64,000 bases of DNA from Poriferisulfidus sp965221375. Lineage in GTDB: Bacteria; Pseudomonadota; Gammaproteobacteria; Poriferisulfidales; Poriferisulfidaceae. The translations under genes were made by a program, and so were the position numbers. Where the stretch lies: NCBI GenBank assembly GCA_965221375.1, contig OZ244883.1, positions 310,001 to 374,000 on the forward strand, read 5' to 3'. How positions within the stretch are numbered: the stretch's first letter is position 1; every line of letters begins with the position of its first letter. A model generated the notes under the pieces. That model saw only the letters and a list, made by a program, of their open reading frames with translations, was not told where the DNA came from and did no database searches. Shown in pieces: positions 9,138 to 18,571 of this stretch.

Positions 9138-11702
9138 ATGGCTCATTTCGCTCTAAAAATTGGTGTGGTGTTGGTGTTGGTTCTGGGAGAAATTGGGCAG
9201 GCGGTTGCGCAATCTTCCGAAGATATGGACGAGGTGGTTGTCGTCGGCAGCCGGATCGCCCGGCCGATTTACGATTCGTCCAGTCCTGTCACGGTCATTA
9301 CCGATCTGGAGCTGCAGATGCAAGGCGCCGAGACCTTGGCGGATGCCCTGCGCGATACAACCTACAACAGTTTCGGCAGTTATCGCGAGCGATCCGGTAC
9401 TTCCTACGGCCAGGTGTCGCTGGTGGATTTACGGGGCTTGGGTGCGAATCGAACGGTGGTTTTAATCAATGGTCGTCGTGTTCCGGGCTCGCCCTTCACG
9501 GGCACTTCGGCCGTGGACCTGAATACGATTCCGCTGGCGGCCATTGAGCGTATTGAAGTCTTGACCGACAGTGCTTCGGCCGTGTATGGGGCCGACGCCA
9601 TCGGCGGCGTGGTCAATGTCGTCTTGAAGCGTGATTACGAAGGCAGCGCAGTCAAACTGGGGGCAAGACGGCCCAATCGTGCGGGTGCGGATTCCGAGAC
9701 GGGCAGCGCCTTGTGGGGGAGTTCTTTCGACCGAGGACACCTGATATTTGGGGGAGAATTTTTCAAGCGCGAAAAAATCAGAGACCGCGATCGCAGTTAC
9801 AGTCGCACGGCCATTACCGGGGACGATTTCGGGGATACCTACGGAATCTCTGCCGGCGGCAATACCGGATTCACAGAGCGCTACACTCAATCTTTTGTGG
9901 TGGGGGATTGCGATCCGAGCGTTTATGCGGGCACGTTTAACAACCCTTATGGAATCACGGGACAAGGCTGCGGTTATGCATACGCCGACATTAAGTATCA
10001 GACGGCAAACCTGGAGCGGAAATCATTCTTTCTCAACGGCACTTATGAGTTGACGGACCAGTTGGAGTTGTTTGCGAATATTCGTTATACCGATAACGAC
10101 ACCTCCGGACGCTATGCTCCGGCCGTGGGTCTCGTGACGGTGCCCAAAGCCAACTTGCAGAATCTGCCTGCCGACATCCTTGCGGCTGCCGGAGACAATG
10201 TGAATGTGTTCCACCGTTTTGTGGCGCACGGGAATCGCGACGATGTGGTGGACCTAAAGGAGTACGATCTCCTGTTCGGCGCGCAAGGCGAATTTGACAG
10301 TGGAATGGGCTATGAAGTGGCGCTGCAGTACTACCGCTACGATGCTTTTGAGACCGGCAATACCTATGTGTTGACCAAAGAAGTCGTACAGGCGGTGAAA
10401 GACGGGCGCTACAACCTGCAGGAGCCGTTTTCCACCGACGCGGAACATCTGGCGGCGGTGGCGGAGACGGGAGTTGAGTTGACTCGGGAGGCGGTTACGG
10501 AATACCAATCCCTGCGTGCTTCGCTGAATGATGTCGCGTTCGATATCGGGGACCGTACAGCGGAATGGGCCGCCGGTTTCGAATGGTCGGATGAAGATTA
10601 CCGGGACCAATACGACCGCTATCGAGAGGACAACAACGTGCTGGGTTCGGCCGGCAATTCAGCGTCAGGACAGCGCAGCCGCTGGGCGGTATTCGGAGAA
10701 CTGGCGTTGCCCCTTCTGGATCGCTGGGAAGTGACGCTTGCCGGGCGGTATGACCAGTACGCGGATTTCGGCTCGGCGTTTTCGCCGCAGATCTCCAGCC
10801 GCTTCGACGTCAGTTCTTTTCTGACGCTTCGGGCCTCTTGGGGCGAAGGCTTCAAGGCTCCGGATTTGACCAACCTGTATTCAAAAGAAGCGATTGGATA
10901 TCCGACGTTGGTTGATTACTATCGTTGTGATGCGGCGGGCATTCCGGTGAACCAATGTCCGGCCTATCAAGTCGAGCAACAGACTCAAGGCAACCCGAAT
11001 CTGCAGGCCGAAGATTCCAGAAGTTTCAATGTGGGCGCCATTGTGGATGTCGGTCCTTTCAGTGCCAGTCTTGACTATTTCCGCATCAAATTGACCAATG
11101 CTGTTTCCATTTTGTCGATGCAGGGCATCAATCGACTCGAAGCGGACGGGAAGTTGCCGGATGATGTTGAAGTCATACGCGGTGACCCGGTGAACGGGGT
11201 TCCCGGCGCGGTGTACAAAATTATCAATCCCTTCGTCAATTACGCGGAGACCGAAGCGAAGGGGGTTGATTTGCGCGTCAATCTGGACCTGAGCACCGAC
11301 TGGGGGGATTACAACGCCAGTCTGCAGTGGTCGCGCCAACTCGGTGACGGGCTGGGCACGTCAAGCTTGAGCAGCGGCTTTCCGAAACATCGTGCCAGCG
11401 GCATGTTGCGCGCGATATGGAACAACCTGACGGTGAGTTGGTATACCTACTACATTTCCAGTTTCGCCAACAGCAGGGGAACCGGGAAATACAAACACTG
11501 GTTGAGTCACGATCTCACCTTCAACTGGCTGGACCCAATGGGGCTGATCGGTTGGGAGGTCACCGGAGGCGTGCGCAATCTGGCCGACCGTGATCCTTCG
11601 ATTGATCCGGTGAGCGGTTTTGTTTCCAGCGTGGCTTTGGATTTGTACCCGGTTTCCGGGCGGGTGCCGTTTCTGAAACTTACCTACGCTTTTGACAGCT
11701 AG
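9138..11702 (+). CDS. TonB-dependent outer membrane receptor
   Basis: Outer-membrane 22-strand barrel receptor of 854 residues. It has an N-terminal signal peptide (cleavage near AVAQ), a TonB-box-like DEVVVVGSRI, a plug domain with LRGLGANRTVVLINGRRVPG and DSASAVYGADAIGGVVNV, and a C-terminal barrel ending in a Phe-containing strand (KLTYAFDS). The plug style is that of the large receptor family from which siderophore, vitamin B12 and glycan receptors come; the ligand cannot be read from sequence. It follows the urease cluster by 51 bp and has GGAGG upstream of the start. Nickel-chelate uptake is an attractive inference from context. The last 23 bp overlap the 3' end of the convergent gene. 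Confidence 0.92.
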   Translation: MAHFALKIGVVLVLVLGEIGQAVAQSSEDMDEVVVVGSRIARPIYDSSSPVTVITDLELQMQGAETLADALRDTTYNSFGSYRERSGTSYGQVSLVDLRGLGANRTVVLINGRRVPGSPFTGTSAVDLNTIPLAAIERIEVLTDSASAVYGADAIGGVVNVVLKRDYEGSAVKLGARRPNRAGADSETGSALWGSSFDRGHLIFGGEFFKREKIRDRDRSYSRTAITGDDFGDTYGISAGGNTGFTERYTQSFVVGDCDPSVYAGTFNNPYGITGQGCGYAYADIKYQTANLERKSFFLNGTYELTDQLELFANIRYTDNDTSGRYAPAVGLVTVPKANLQNLPADILAAAGDNVNVFHRFVAHGNRDDVVDLKEYDLLFGAQGEFDSGMGYEVALQYYRYDAFETGNTYVLTKEVVQAVKDGRYNLQEPFSTDAEHLAAVAETGVELTREAVTEYQSLRASLNDVAFDIGDRTAEWAAGFEWSDEDYRDQYDRYREDNNVLGSAGNSASGQRSRWAVFGELALPLLDRWEVTLAGRYDQYADFGSAFSPQISSRFDVSSFLTLRASWGEGFKAPDLTNLYSKEAIGYPTLVDYYRCDAAGIPVNQCPAYQVEQQTQGNPNLQAEDSRSFNVGAIVDVGPFSASLDYFRIKLTNAVSILSMQGINRLEADGKLPDDVEVIRGDPVNGVPGAVYKIINPFVNYAETEAKGVDLRVNLDLSTDWGDYNASLQWSRQLGDGLGTSSLSSGFPKHRASGMLRAIWNNLTVSWYTYYISSFANSRGTGKYKHWLSHDLTFNWLDPMGLIGWEVTGGVRNLADRDPSIDPVSGFVSSVALDLYPVSGRVPFLKLTYAFDS

Positions 11703-12234
11703 ACGAAGGCTGCCAAAGCGTTTCCGCCACTTCATGGCGGTGGGCCAATGCCCGCGCCAAAACAAACAGTAAATCCGACAGCCGGTTGAGATAAACGCGC
11801 ACTTCCGCGGGTAGAGTGGGCAGTGCGACGATGCGCCGTTCGGCGCGTCGGCATACGGCTCGGGCGACATGACATTGCGCAACGGCAGCATCGCCGCCGG
11901 GCAGCACAAATTCTTTCAGTGGGGGTAACGCCGCGTTGTAGGTTTCAATCAAAGTTTCAAGCTGCGCAATGTTTTCCGTTGTAAGCAGGGGAGTCTCACT
12001 GCCGGCGACGAGGGCGCCCATATCGAACAATTCATGTTGCCGGATTTCCAACAACTGATCCAATTGCGGCTCATCGCAATGGGCGCGCAACAGTCCCAGG
12101 TGGCTGTTCAGCTCGTCAATGGCGCCTAAAGCTTCAATTCGCGCATCGTCTTTCGGAAGTCGGGTGCCGCCGGCAATGCCGGTGGTGCCGTCATCGCCAC
12201 TTTTGGTGGTGACGTGAGAGATGCGATGACCCAT
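11680..12234 (-). CDS. Cob(I)alamin adenosyltransferase, PduO type
   Basis: Transfers adenosyl from ATP to cob(I)alamin to make coenzyme B12; 184 residues. The family signature is seen at the N-terminus (TKSGDDGTTGIAGGTRLPKDD, IDELNSHLG) and in the C-terminal half (FVLPGGDAAVAQCHVARAVCRRAER, YLNRLSDLLFVLARA). It is minus-strand, converges on and overlaps the receptor gene, and lies 2 bp downstream of the peroxiredoxin gene, so the two may be co-transcribed. The presence of a B12 enzyme leaves open that the adjacent TonB receptor imports a corrinoid. Confidence 0.92.
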   Translation of the reverse strand: MGHRISHVTTKSGDDGTTGIAGGTRLPKDDARIEALGAIDELNSHLGLLRAHCDEPQLDQLLEIRQHELFDMGALVAGSETPLLTTENIAQLETLIETYNAALPPLKEFVLPGGDAAVAQCHVARAVCRRAERRIVALPTLPAEVRVYLNRLSDLLFVLARALAHRHEVAETLWQPSSSCQKRR

Positions 12235-12236
12235 GC

Positions 12237-12761
12237 TTATTGATGGGTTTCCAATATGGCGATGACCTCGCGGGCGTGACCGCTGGGCTTCACATCAGTC
12301 CAGACGTGTTGTATGACTCCTTGCGGGTCGATCAGAAACGTGCGCCGTTTGGCGTAGACAAAACCCAGCATGCTGCCTTGAGCGTCATAACGCGCGGCGA
12401 CTTCTCCGCCGGGGTCCGACAGCAACAGAAACGGCAGGCCGTATTTATCAATGAACGCACGGTGGCTTTCCGGATCGTCGACACTGATGCCAATGACATT
12501 GGCATTCATTTGGTGAATGATTTTCAACTCGTCGCGAAATTCACAGGCTTCCGTAGTGCACCCAGGGGTATCGTTTTTGGGATAAAAATACAGGACCAGC
12601 CATTGACCCAGGTGGTCGGACAACTGGTGCGTATTGCCGTAGGCATCGTTGAGGGTGAACAGGGGTGCCGGCATTCCGGGCTCGACGGCCTCGACGGTCA
12701 GTGGCGCACACAGGCCCAGCATCAGCAGGCTGCGCCGCAACCAGGATACGGTTTCAGGCAT
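12237..12761 (-). CDS. Peroxiredoxin (Bcp/PrxQ type) with N-terminal export or anchor segment
   Basis: Thiol peroxidase, 174 residues from the ATG at 12761, which is preceded by GGAG at proper spacing (a GTG at 12776 is also in frame). The peroxidatic and resolving cysteines are in NDTPGCTTEACEFRDE, the classical five-residue spacing of atypical 2-Cys Bcp. Unlike cytosolic Bcp it has a hydrophobic N-terminus (LRRSLLMLGLCAPLTVEA), so it is probably periplasmic or membrane anchored. The thioredoxin-like partner is not in the neighbourhood. Confidence 0.9.
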   Translation of the reverse strand: MPETVSWLRRSLLMLGLCAPLTVEAVEPGMPAPLFTLNDAYGNTHQLSDHLGQWLVLYFYPKNDTPGCTTEACEFRDELKIIHQMNANVIGISVDDPESHRAFIDKYGLPFLLLSDPGGEVAARYDAQGSMLGFVYAKRRTFLIDPQGVIQHVWTDVKPSGHAREVIAILETHQ

Positions 12762-12808
12762 GTTCAATCTCCGCACAAAGCATCACGACTGCATCTTATA
12801 CCGGAAAA

Positions 12809-14212
12809 TCACGACGGGGTGCTGACATCCGCGTCGGTTTGATACCAGCGCAGTTGCTCGCGCAATTGGACGACGTCACCGACGATGATCAAAGTGGGAG
12901 GAACCACGTCTTGTTCTTTCACCAACTGCGGCAGGTCCGCCAGCGTGCCGGTCAAAACCCGTTGTTGCGGGGTGGTGCCCCGCGTGATTAAAGCGGCAGG
13001 CGTCTCGGCGGCAAGGCCGTGCTTCACAAGTTGCCGACAGATTTCCGCGCAACCGGCCAAGCCCATATAAAACACCAGGGTTTGGTGCGGGTGCGCGAGC
13101 ATTTCCCAATTCAGATTGACGCTGCCGTCTTTGAGATGGCCGGTCACAAAAATGCAGGCTTGCGCATGGTCGCGGTGCGTCAGGGGGATGCCGGCATAAC
13201 TGGCACAACCGTTGGCGGCGGTGATGCCGGGGACAATTTGAAAGGCCACTCCTTCTTCCATGAGGGTGGCGATTTCCTCGCCTCCGCGTCCGAACACCAG
13301 AGGGTCGCCGCCTTTGAGGCGCAATACGCGCTTGCCTTCCCGGGCCAGACGCACCAGCAGCGCGTTGATGGACTCTTGCTCAATCGTGTGGCGGCTGCGT
13401 TCCTTGCCGGCGTAGATTTTTTCGACGTCCTGGCGCAGCAGTGCCATGATGGGTTCGGAAACCAGCCGATCGTAGACGACAACATCCGCTTGCCGAATCA
13501 GGCGCAATGCCCGAAACGTCAAAAGGTCCGGGTCCCCGGGCCCGGCGCCGACCAGATACACCTCCCCGCGGTCCGGCACGTTGCCCTGTTCCAATTCACG
13601 TTCCAGCAAAGCCTGGGCCTCGGTCTCGCGACCGTCCAGCACCTGCTCGGCAATGGGGCCGGTCAAGGCCGCTTCCCAAAAGCGTCGCCGCAGACGCCGT
13701 TCGGTAAATCGGGCGCGAACCGGGCGGCGGAAACGCTCGACCAGAGAGGCGAGGCGGCCGAATGCATGGGGGATACTGCTTTCCAGTTGATCGCGCAACA
13801 GGCGCCCCAGTACCGGCGAGGCGCCGCCAGTCGAAATAGCGACCTGGAGAGGGTCTCGACGGATGACGGAAGGCAGCAACACATCCCCGGCCGCGGCATT
13901 GTGCGCGGCATTGACCAGCAAGCCTTTCGCCCGGGCTGTCTGGGCGATGCGATCGTTGAGGGCGGCATCGTCGCTGGCGACGACGACCAGGAAAGCATCG
14001 TCCAGGTCCTGCTCCTCGAAGGCGCGGGCATGGTATTCCAGATGTCCTGCGGCGGCGTGTTCCTGGACTGTCGAAATGGCGTCGGGAGCGACAACCACGA
14101 CTTGGGCCTGGGCGTGCAGGAGGGCCTCGATTTTGCGGCTGGCGACCGGTCCGGCGCCGACGACAAGGCACCGCCGTGCCGAGACATCGGCGAACAGGGC
14201 AAGTTGGCTCAT
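12809..14212 (-). CDS. cysG: Siroheme synthase CysG (trifunctional)
   Basis: Makes siroheme from uroporphyrinogen III; 467 residues, normal for the fused enzyme. The N-terminal CysG_N domain (about 1-150) has the NAD-binding VVGAGPVASRK and performs precorrin-2 oxidation and iron insertion. The C-terminal SUMT domain (about 215-460) has VYLVGAGPGDPDLLTFRAL, RLKGGDPLVFGRGGEE and VPGITAANGCASYAGIPLTHR. Siroheme supports assimilatory sulfite or nitrite reduction. Single gene unit, divergent from the small ORF at 14272. Confidence 0.96.
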   Translation of the reverse strand: MSQLALFADVSARRCLVVGAGPVASRKIEALLHAQAQVVVVAPDAISTVQEHAAAGHLEYHARAFEEQDLDDAFLVVVASDDAALNDRIAQTARAKGLLVNAAHNAAAGDVLLPSVIRRDPLQVAISTGGASPVLGRLLRDQLESSIPHAFGRLASLVERFRRPVRARFTERRLRRRFWEAALTGPIAEQVLDGRETEAQALLERELEQGNVPDRGEVYLVGAGPGDPDLLTFRALRLIRQADVVVYDRLVSEPIMALLRQDVEKIYAGKERSRHTIEQESINALLVRLAREGKRVLRLKGGDPLVFGRGGEEIATLMEEGVAFQIVPGITAANGCASYAGIPLTHRDHAQACIFVTGHLKDGSVNLNWEMLAHPHQTLVFYMGLAGCAEICRQLVKHGLAAETPAALITRGTTPQQRVLTGTLADLPQLVKEQDVVPPTLIIVGDVVQLREQLRWYQTDADVSTPS

Positions 14213-14271
14213 GGACGCGATTTTAATTTAGAGTAAAATTTGCCCGTCGTTTCTTTACAACTGCAACGTTT

Positions 14272-14349
14272 ATGTATCGATTGATTGCTATCATCGTCGG
14301 CCTGGGTATTCTGGCCTCCGCGGTGTTTATGGCGCTGAAGGACCTGTAG
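14272..14349 (+). CDS. Possible 25-aa membrane peptide between cysG and ispH
   Basis: A short frame starting ATG TAT CGA and ending TAG encodes a 25-residue peptide with one hydrophobic helix (IAIIVGLGILASAVFMAL) flanked by basic and acidic ends. It sits in the only free space between cysG and ispH and its last 23 bp overlap the ispH 3' end on the other strand. No strong ribosome-binding site is obvious. It could be a genuine membrane microprotein or chance; conservation in relatives would decide. Confidence 0.35.
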   Translation: MYRLIAIIVGLGILASAVFMALKDL

Positions 14350-15301
14350 AGCTGACGGACGGGCGCGCGGCCTTCCGAAGCGGGTGCGGCAAGCTGAACG
14401 TGATGCGTTCGGTCCGCCCTTCGACCTCTCGGGGCTCACCGCCGTAGTGCGTGTGCAGGTGCGCCACCACTTTTTGAACCAACTCCTCAGGTGCGGAGGC
14501 ACCGGCGGTGACGCCGATGACTTCGCGGTCCGACAGCCATTCCGAGCGAATCTCATCGGGTCCGTCAATTAAATGTGCGGAAGCTCCCGCCTGTTGAGCG
14601 ATTTCCACGAGACGGTTGGAATTCGAGCTGTTCGATGAACCGACCACCAAAATAGGGTCGCAGCCCTTCGCGAGTTCGCGCACGGCATCCTGCCGGTTTT
14701 GCGTGGCATAGCAAATATCGCTGTGGGCCGGCTCGGTGATGTGAGGATAGCGGCGACGCAAGGCGGCAACAATTTCTTCCGTATCACTGACCGACAACGT
14801 CGTCTGCGTGACATAGGCGATATTGGTTTCGGGAGGGATGGGCAGGCGTTCCACATCGGCGACTGATTCCACCAGATGCAGCATTTGTCCGGCGGCCAGA
14901 CCGTGCCCCAGCGTACCTTCGACCTCGGGGTGGTGGGCGTGGCCGATCAAAATGACTGTGTGGCCTTCCTGACAGAAGCGCAACACTTCCATATGGACTT
15001 TGGTCACCAGAGGGCAGGTGGCATCCAAAGCGTGTAGTTGGCGTTCCGCCGCTTCCTGTTTAATCGTCGGCGAGACGCCATGCGCGCTGAAAATAACCAC
15101 CGCACCTGCAGGCACTTCTTCCAGCTCGTCGACAAAAACCGCCCCCTTGGCGCGCAAATCCCGCACGACCAGACGGTTGTGCACAATCTCGTGGCGCACA
15201 TAGACGGGTGCGCCAAACAATTCCAATGCGCGCTCCACGATTTCGATGGCGCGATCGACTCCGGCGCAAAAACCGCGAGGATTGGCGAGACGAATTTCCA
15301 T
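14327..15301 (-). CDS. ispH: 4-hydroxy-3-methylbut-2-enyl diphosphate reductase IspH
   Basis: Last step of the MEP isoprenoid pathway, a [4Fe-4S] enzyme, 324 residues. The three cluster cysteines are seen in NPRGFCAGVDRAI, LDATCPLVTKVH and SDICYATQNRQDA, and the proton-relay Glu in HHPEVEGTLGHG. The ATG at 15301 overlaps the lspA stop (TGATG), so a longer upstream frame is discarded. Gene order ileS-lspA-ispH is a classical proteobacterial operon. Confidence 0.96.
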   Translation of the reverse strand: MEIRLANPRGFCAGVDRAIEIVERALELFGAPVYVRHEIVHNRLVVRDLRAKGAVFVDELEEVPAGAVVIFSAHGVSPTIKQEAAERQLHALDATCPLVTKVHMEVLRFCQEGHTVILIGHAHHPEVEGTLGHGLAAGQMLHLVESVADVERLPIPPETNIAYVTQTTLSVSDTEEIVAALRRRYPHITEPAHSDICYATQNRQDAVRELAKGCDPILVVGSSNSSNSNRLVEIAQQAGASAHLIDGPDEIRSEWLSDREVIGVTAGASAPEELVQKVVAHLHTHYGGEPREVEGRTERITFSLPHPLRKAARPSVSSTGPSAP

Positions 15302-15777
15302 CAGTTGGAATCTCCAGACCGTACTATTGTGCACAACAACCCGATCGCACCCAAGGAAATCACCGCATCCGCAAGGTTGAAGGTCGGCCAGTACCATTGC
15401 TGGTAATGCAAGGCAATGAAGTCGGTGACAGAACCGGCGACCAGCCGATCAATCAGGTTGCCGACCGCACCGCCGGCAATCAAAGCCAGACAACTGATCA
15501 GCAGTCGGTCCGACGTGGGTGCGCGGTGTATCCATCTCAGAATCCAGGCGATGATCGCGATGCTGAGGACGGATAAAAACCAACGCTGCCAGCCCCCAGC
15601 CTCACTCAGCACTCCGAATGCCGCCCCGGGGTTGTAGGTCAGCACCAAGGAGAAAAAAGGCAACACCACCAGTTCCTGGTGTAGCGGCAGCAGGCGTTCG
15701 GCGAGCACCTTGCTGAATTGATCCAGCACCAGCGTGATTCCGATAATCGGCACCCCCAGGCGCCAGCTGCTAGACAT
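15301..15777 (-). CDS. lspA: Lipoprotein signal peptidase LspA
   Basis: Inner-membrane aspartyl protease that removes lipoprotein signal peptides; 158 residues with four hydrophobic helices. Catalytic aspartates lie in GGAVGNLIDRLVAGSVTDF and FNLADAVIS. The ATG at 15777 overlaps the ileS stop by 8 bp and gives the family-typical length; an upstream extension inside ileS is rejected. Confidence 0.95.
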   Translation of the reverse strand: MSSSWRLGVPIIGITLVLDQFSKVLAERLLPLHQELVVLPFFSLVLTYNPGAAFGVLSEAGGWQRWFLSVLSIAIIAWILRWIHRAPTSDRLLISCLALIAGGAVGNLIDRLVAGSVTDFIALHYQQWYWPTFNLADAVISLGAIGLLCTIVRSGDSN

Positions 15778-18571
15778 GTCGGCGCTCTTCTCCGTCCCCT
15801 TCGATATTGCTGTGGCAGCGGGCGCACAGCTGCGGATGTTCTGCGATCGTGCCGACGCTGGGGTGATGATGCCAACAACGTGCGCATTTGGGATGCGGGC
15901 TGGGTGCGGCGGCAATGTGTATTTCCGCCTTGGCTTCCGTCAGCCAGTGCTTTTGCGCTCCTTCCGGCGGTTGGTCGCATAGACGCGCTGCGGACGTGAT
16001 GAATAAAAACTTCAATTCCGACCCCAAGGCCTGCAGAGCATCGGAGACGGGAGGCTCGGCATAGATTTCGACTTCGGCGTCCAGAGCGGCTCCGATGGTG
16101 TCGTTTTGCCGCATCGGCTCCAGCGTTTGGCTCACCGCTTGGCGTACTTCCAGAATAAGCGGCCAGTTAAAAGAGGCGTCTGAGGATTCCTCTTTCCAGG
16201 ATTGGAGGTCCCACCATTCGCACAAATGCACCGAGGGCTGTTCCTGTCCGGCGGGCAGATGTTCATAAATTTCGTCGGCGGTGAATGGGCAAATAGGCGC
16301 CAGCCAACGGCACAGCACCTGCGCCAACTCGTACATCGCCGTCTGCGCGCTGCGCCGGGCGGGGTGGTTTGCCGGCAGCGTGTAAGTGCGGTCCTTGGTC
16401 ACATCCAGAAACAGGCTGCCCAATTCGTTGGTGCAGAACGTGTGCAGGTGATGGCTGATGCGGTGGAATTGGTAGTTCGCATAATCCTCACGGATGGATG
16501 CATCCAACTCGGCGGCCCGAGACAAGATGTAGCGCTCCAGACTGAGCAGTTGGTTGGCAGGCAAAGCATCCGTCGCCGGGTCAAAATCGTACAAATTGGA
16601 GAGCAGATAGCGGGCGGTGTTGCGGATGCGGCGGTACGCCTCAGCGGTGCGATCAAGGATTTCGTCGGAGACGGTCATCTCCGCGCGGGTGTCGCTGCTG
16701 GCCACCCACAGGCGCAGAATATCGGCGCCCAGGCGATCGACGACTTTTTGCGGGGCGATGATGTTGCCCCGGGACTTGGACATCTTGTATCCCTGCGCGT
16801 CGACAACAAACCCGTGAGTCAACACCTGGCGGTACGGGGCCTGAGTGTTGAGCGCGACTCCGGTCAGCAGTGAAGACTGAAACCAGCCGCGGTGCTGGTC
16901 GGATCCTTCCAGATAAAGGTCTGCCTGGGTCTCCGGGGTTGAATCCAGCACCGTGCGGTGGGTGACACCGGAATCAAACCAGACATCCAAGGTGTCGGGA
17001 GATTTAACGTAGTGCTCGGCTTCTTCGCCCAGCAACTCTGCCGGGTCCAGTTCGAACCAGGCATCAATCCCCTGATGTTCGATTCGTTTGGCGACTTCTT
17101 CCAGCAAGGTGGAAGTGTCGGGATGCAGATCGCCCGTTTGACGGTGCCAGAACAAGGGAATTGGAGTTCCCCAAGTGCGTTGGCGACTGATGCACCAGTC
17201 GGGTCTGCCTTCCAACATGCCGCGGATGCGATTGTGTCCCCAGTCGGGATGCCACTGCACTTGATCGATGGCCTGCAGGGCCGCCTGCCTTAAGTCATGC
17301 GCCTCCATGCGGATGAACCACTGCGGAGCGGTGCGGAAAAATAACGGAGTGTGATGGCGCCAGCAATGCGGATAACTGTGCGGATGGTCGGCCCGCGACA
17401 GCAGCCGTCCTGTTTCTTCTAAAGTCTGTACGACGTGCGGATTGGCGTCGGCCAGAGACAGGTTGGCGACGACCGGGGTGTCTTCCCGAAAGCGTCCCTC
17501 CTCATCGACGGGACAATCAACCGGCAGATCAAATTCCAGCCCCACCGCATGGTCTTCCGGGCCATGGGCAGGGGCGGTATGCACGCAACCGGTGCCTTCA
17601 TCGGCCGTCACATGCATGCCGGTGATGATCGGCACGGTTCGATCCAAAAACGGATGACGCAGCGGGATGCCTGCCAGCGCCGCGCCTTTTACCGCGGGCG
17701 CCTCCACCGGTTGGGCGTCGACCCGTTCGCAAAATGCCTCCCGCAACTGTGCGGCAACAACCAGGTAGTGTTTATCGCGCCGGACCAGCACATACTCGAA
17801 ATCCGGATGCAGACAGACGGCTTCGTTGGCCAATAACGTCCAGGGAGTGGTGGTCCAGATGACGGCGGCGATGGGGACCGAGTCCTCCAGTCCAAACGCC
17901 TGTGCCAACCTTGCGTCCGCGGCTTCAAAACCGACATCAATTGCCATGGAGACATGATCTTGATAATCGACCTCGGCTTCAGCCAGCGCCGAATGGCATT
18001 GGGCGCACCAGTAGACAGGTTTGAAGCCGCGGGTCAGATAGCCGGAATCCAGCAGTTTGCCCAGCGCGCGAACAATTCCGGCTTCCGTTTTCGGCTCCAT
18101 GGTCAAGTAGGGGGTGGCCCATTCCCCGAGCACGCCCAGGCGGATGAAATCGCGTCGCTGGATGTCGATTTGTTTGGTGGCGTACTGACGGCAGGCCGCA
18201 CGAAAAGCGTGGCCATCGGCCTGTTTCTCGCGAGACAGTTTCTTTTCGACCTGCAACTCGATGGGCAGGCCATGGCAGTCCCAGCCGGGGCGGTAAGGAG
18301 CATCCAGTCCGTCCAGGCTGCGGGAACGCACGACGATATCCTTGAGTGTTTTGTTGACCGCATGGCCCATGTGCAGGGCGCCGTTGGCGTAGGGAGGACC
18401 GTCGTGGAGCAAAAACCGCTGCCGCCCCTCGCGCAACTGCCGCAACTGGCCGTACAAGTCCATTTCCTGCCAGCGTTTGAGACGCTCCGGTTCGCGCTGG
18501 GCAAGGTTGCCCCGCATCGGGAACGCTGTTTGCGGCAGGTTTAGGGTGTCGCGGTAGGAATTAGCCGGCAT
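15770..18571 (-). CDS. ileS: Isoleucyl-tRNA synthetase IleS
   Basis: Class I aminoacyl-tRNA synthetase, 933 residues. The HIGH-type signature is YANGALHMGHAVNKTLKD near residue 60 and the KMSKS loop is YKMSKSRGN near residue 600. Between them lies the editing domain. The C-terminal zinc-binding region is CARCWHHHPSVGTI...CARC. Its start overlaps the ribF stop by 11 bp. Confidence 0.98.
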   Translation of the reverse strand: MPANSYRDTLNLPQTAFPMRGNLAQREPERLKRWQEMDLYGQLRQLREGRQRFLLHDGPPYANGALHMGHAVNKTLKDIVVRSRSLDGLDAPYRPGWDCHGLPIELQVEKKLSREKQADGHAFRAACRQYATKQIDIQRRDFIRLGVLGEWATPYLTMEPKTEAGIVRALGKLLDSGYLTRGFKPVYWCAQCHSALAEAEVDYQDHVSMAIDVGFEAADARLAQAFGLEDSVPIAAVIWTTTPWTLLANEAVCLHPDFEYVLVRRDKHYLVVAAQLREAFCERVDAQPVEAPAVKGAALAGIPLRHPFLDRTVPIITGMHVTADEGTGCVHTAPAHGPEDHAVGLEFDLPVDCPVDEEGRFREDTPVVANLSLADANPHVVQTLEETGRLLSRADHPHSYPHCWRHHTPLFFRTAPQWFIRMEAHDLRQAALQAIDQVQWHPDWGHNRIRGMLEGRPDWCISRQRTWGTPIPLFWHRQTGDLHPDTSTLLEEVAKRIEHQGIDAWFELDPAELLGEEAEHYVKSPDTLDVWFDSGVTHRTVLDSTPETQADLYLEGSDQHRGWFQSSLLTGVALNTQAPYRQVLTHGFVVDAQGYKMSKSRGNIIAPQKVVDRLGADILRLWVASSDTRAEMTVSDEILDRTAEAYRRIRNTARYLLSNLYDFDPATDALPANQLLSLERYILSRAAELDASIREDYANYQFHRISHHLHTFCTNELGSLFLDVTKDRTYTLPANHPARRSAQTAMYELAQVLCRWLAPICPFTADEIYEHLPAGQEQPSVHLCEWWDLQSWKEESSDASFNWPLILEVRQAVSQTLEPMRQNDTIGAALDAEVEIYAEPPVSDALQALGSELKFLFITSAARLCDQPPEGAQKHWLTEAKAEIHIAAAPSPHPKCARCWHHHPSVGTIAEHPQLCARCHSNIEGDGEERRHV

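Noticed and set aside
13019..14236. Long plus-strand open frame opposite cysG
   Set aside because: Shadow of cysG; no recognisable domain and cysG motifs are unambiguous on the minus strand.
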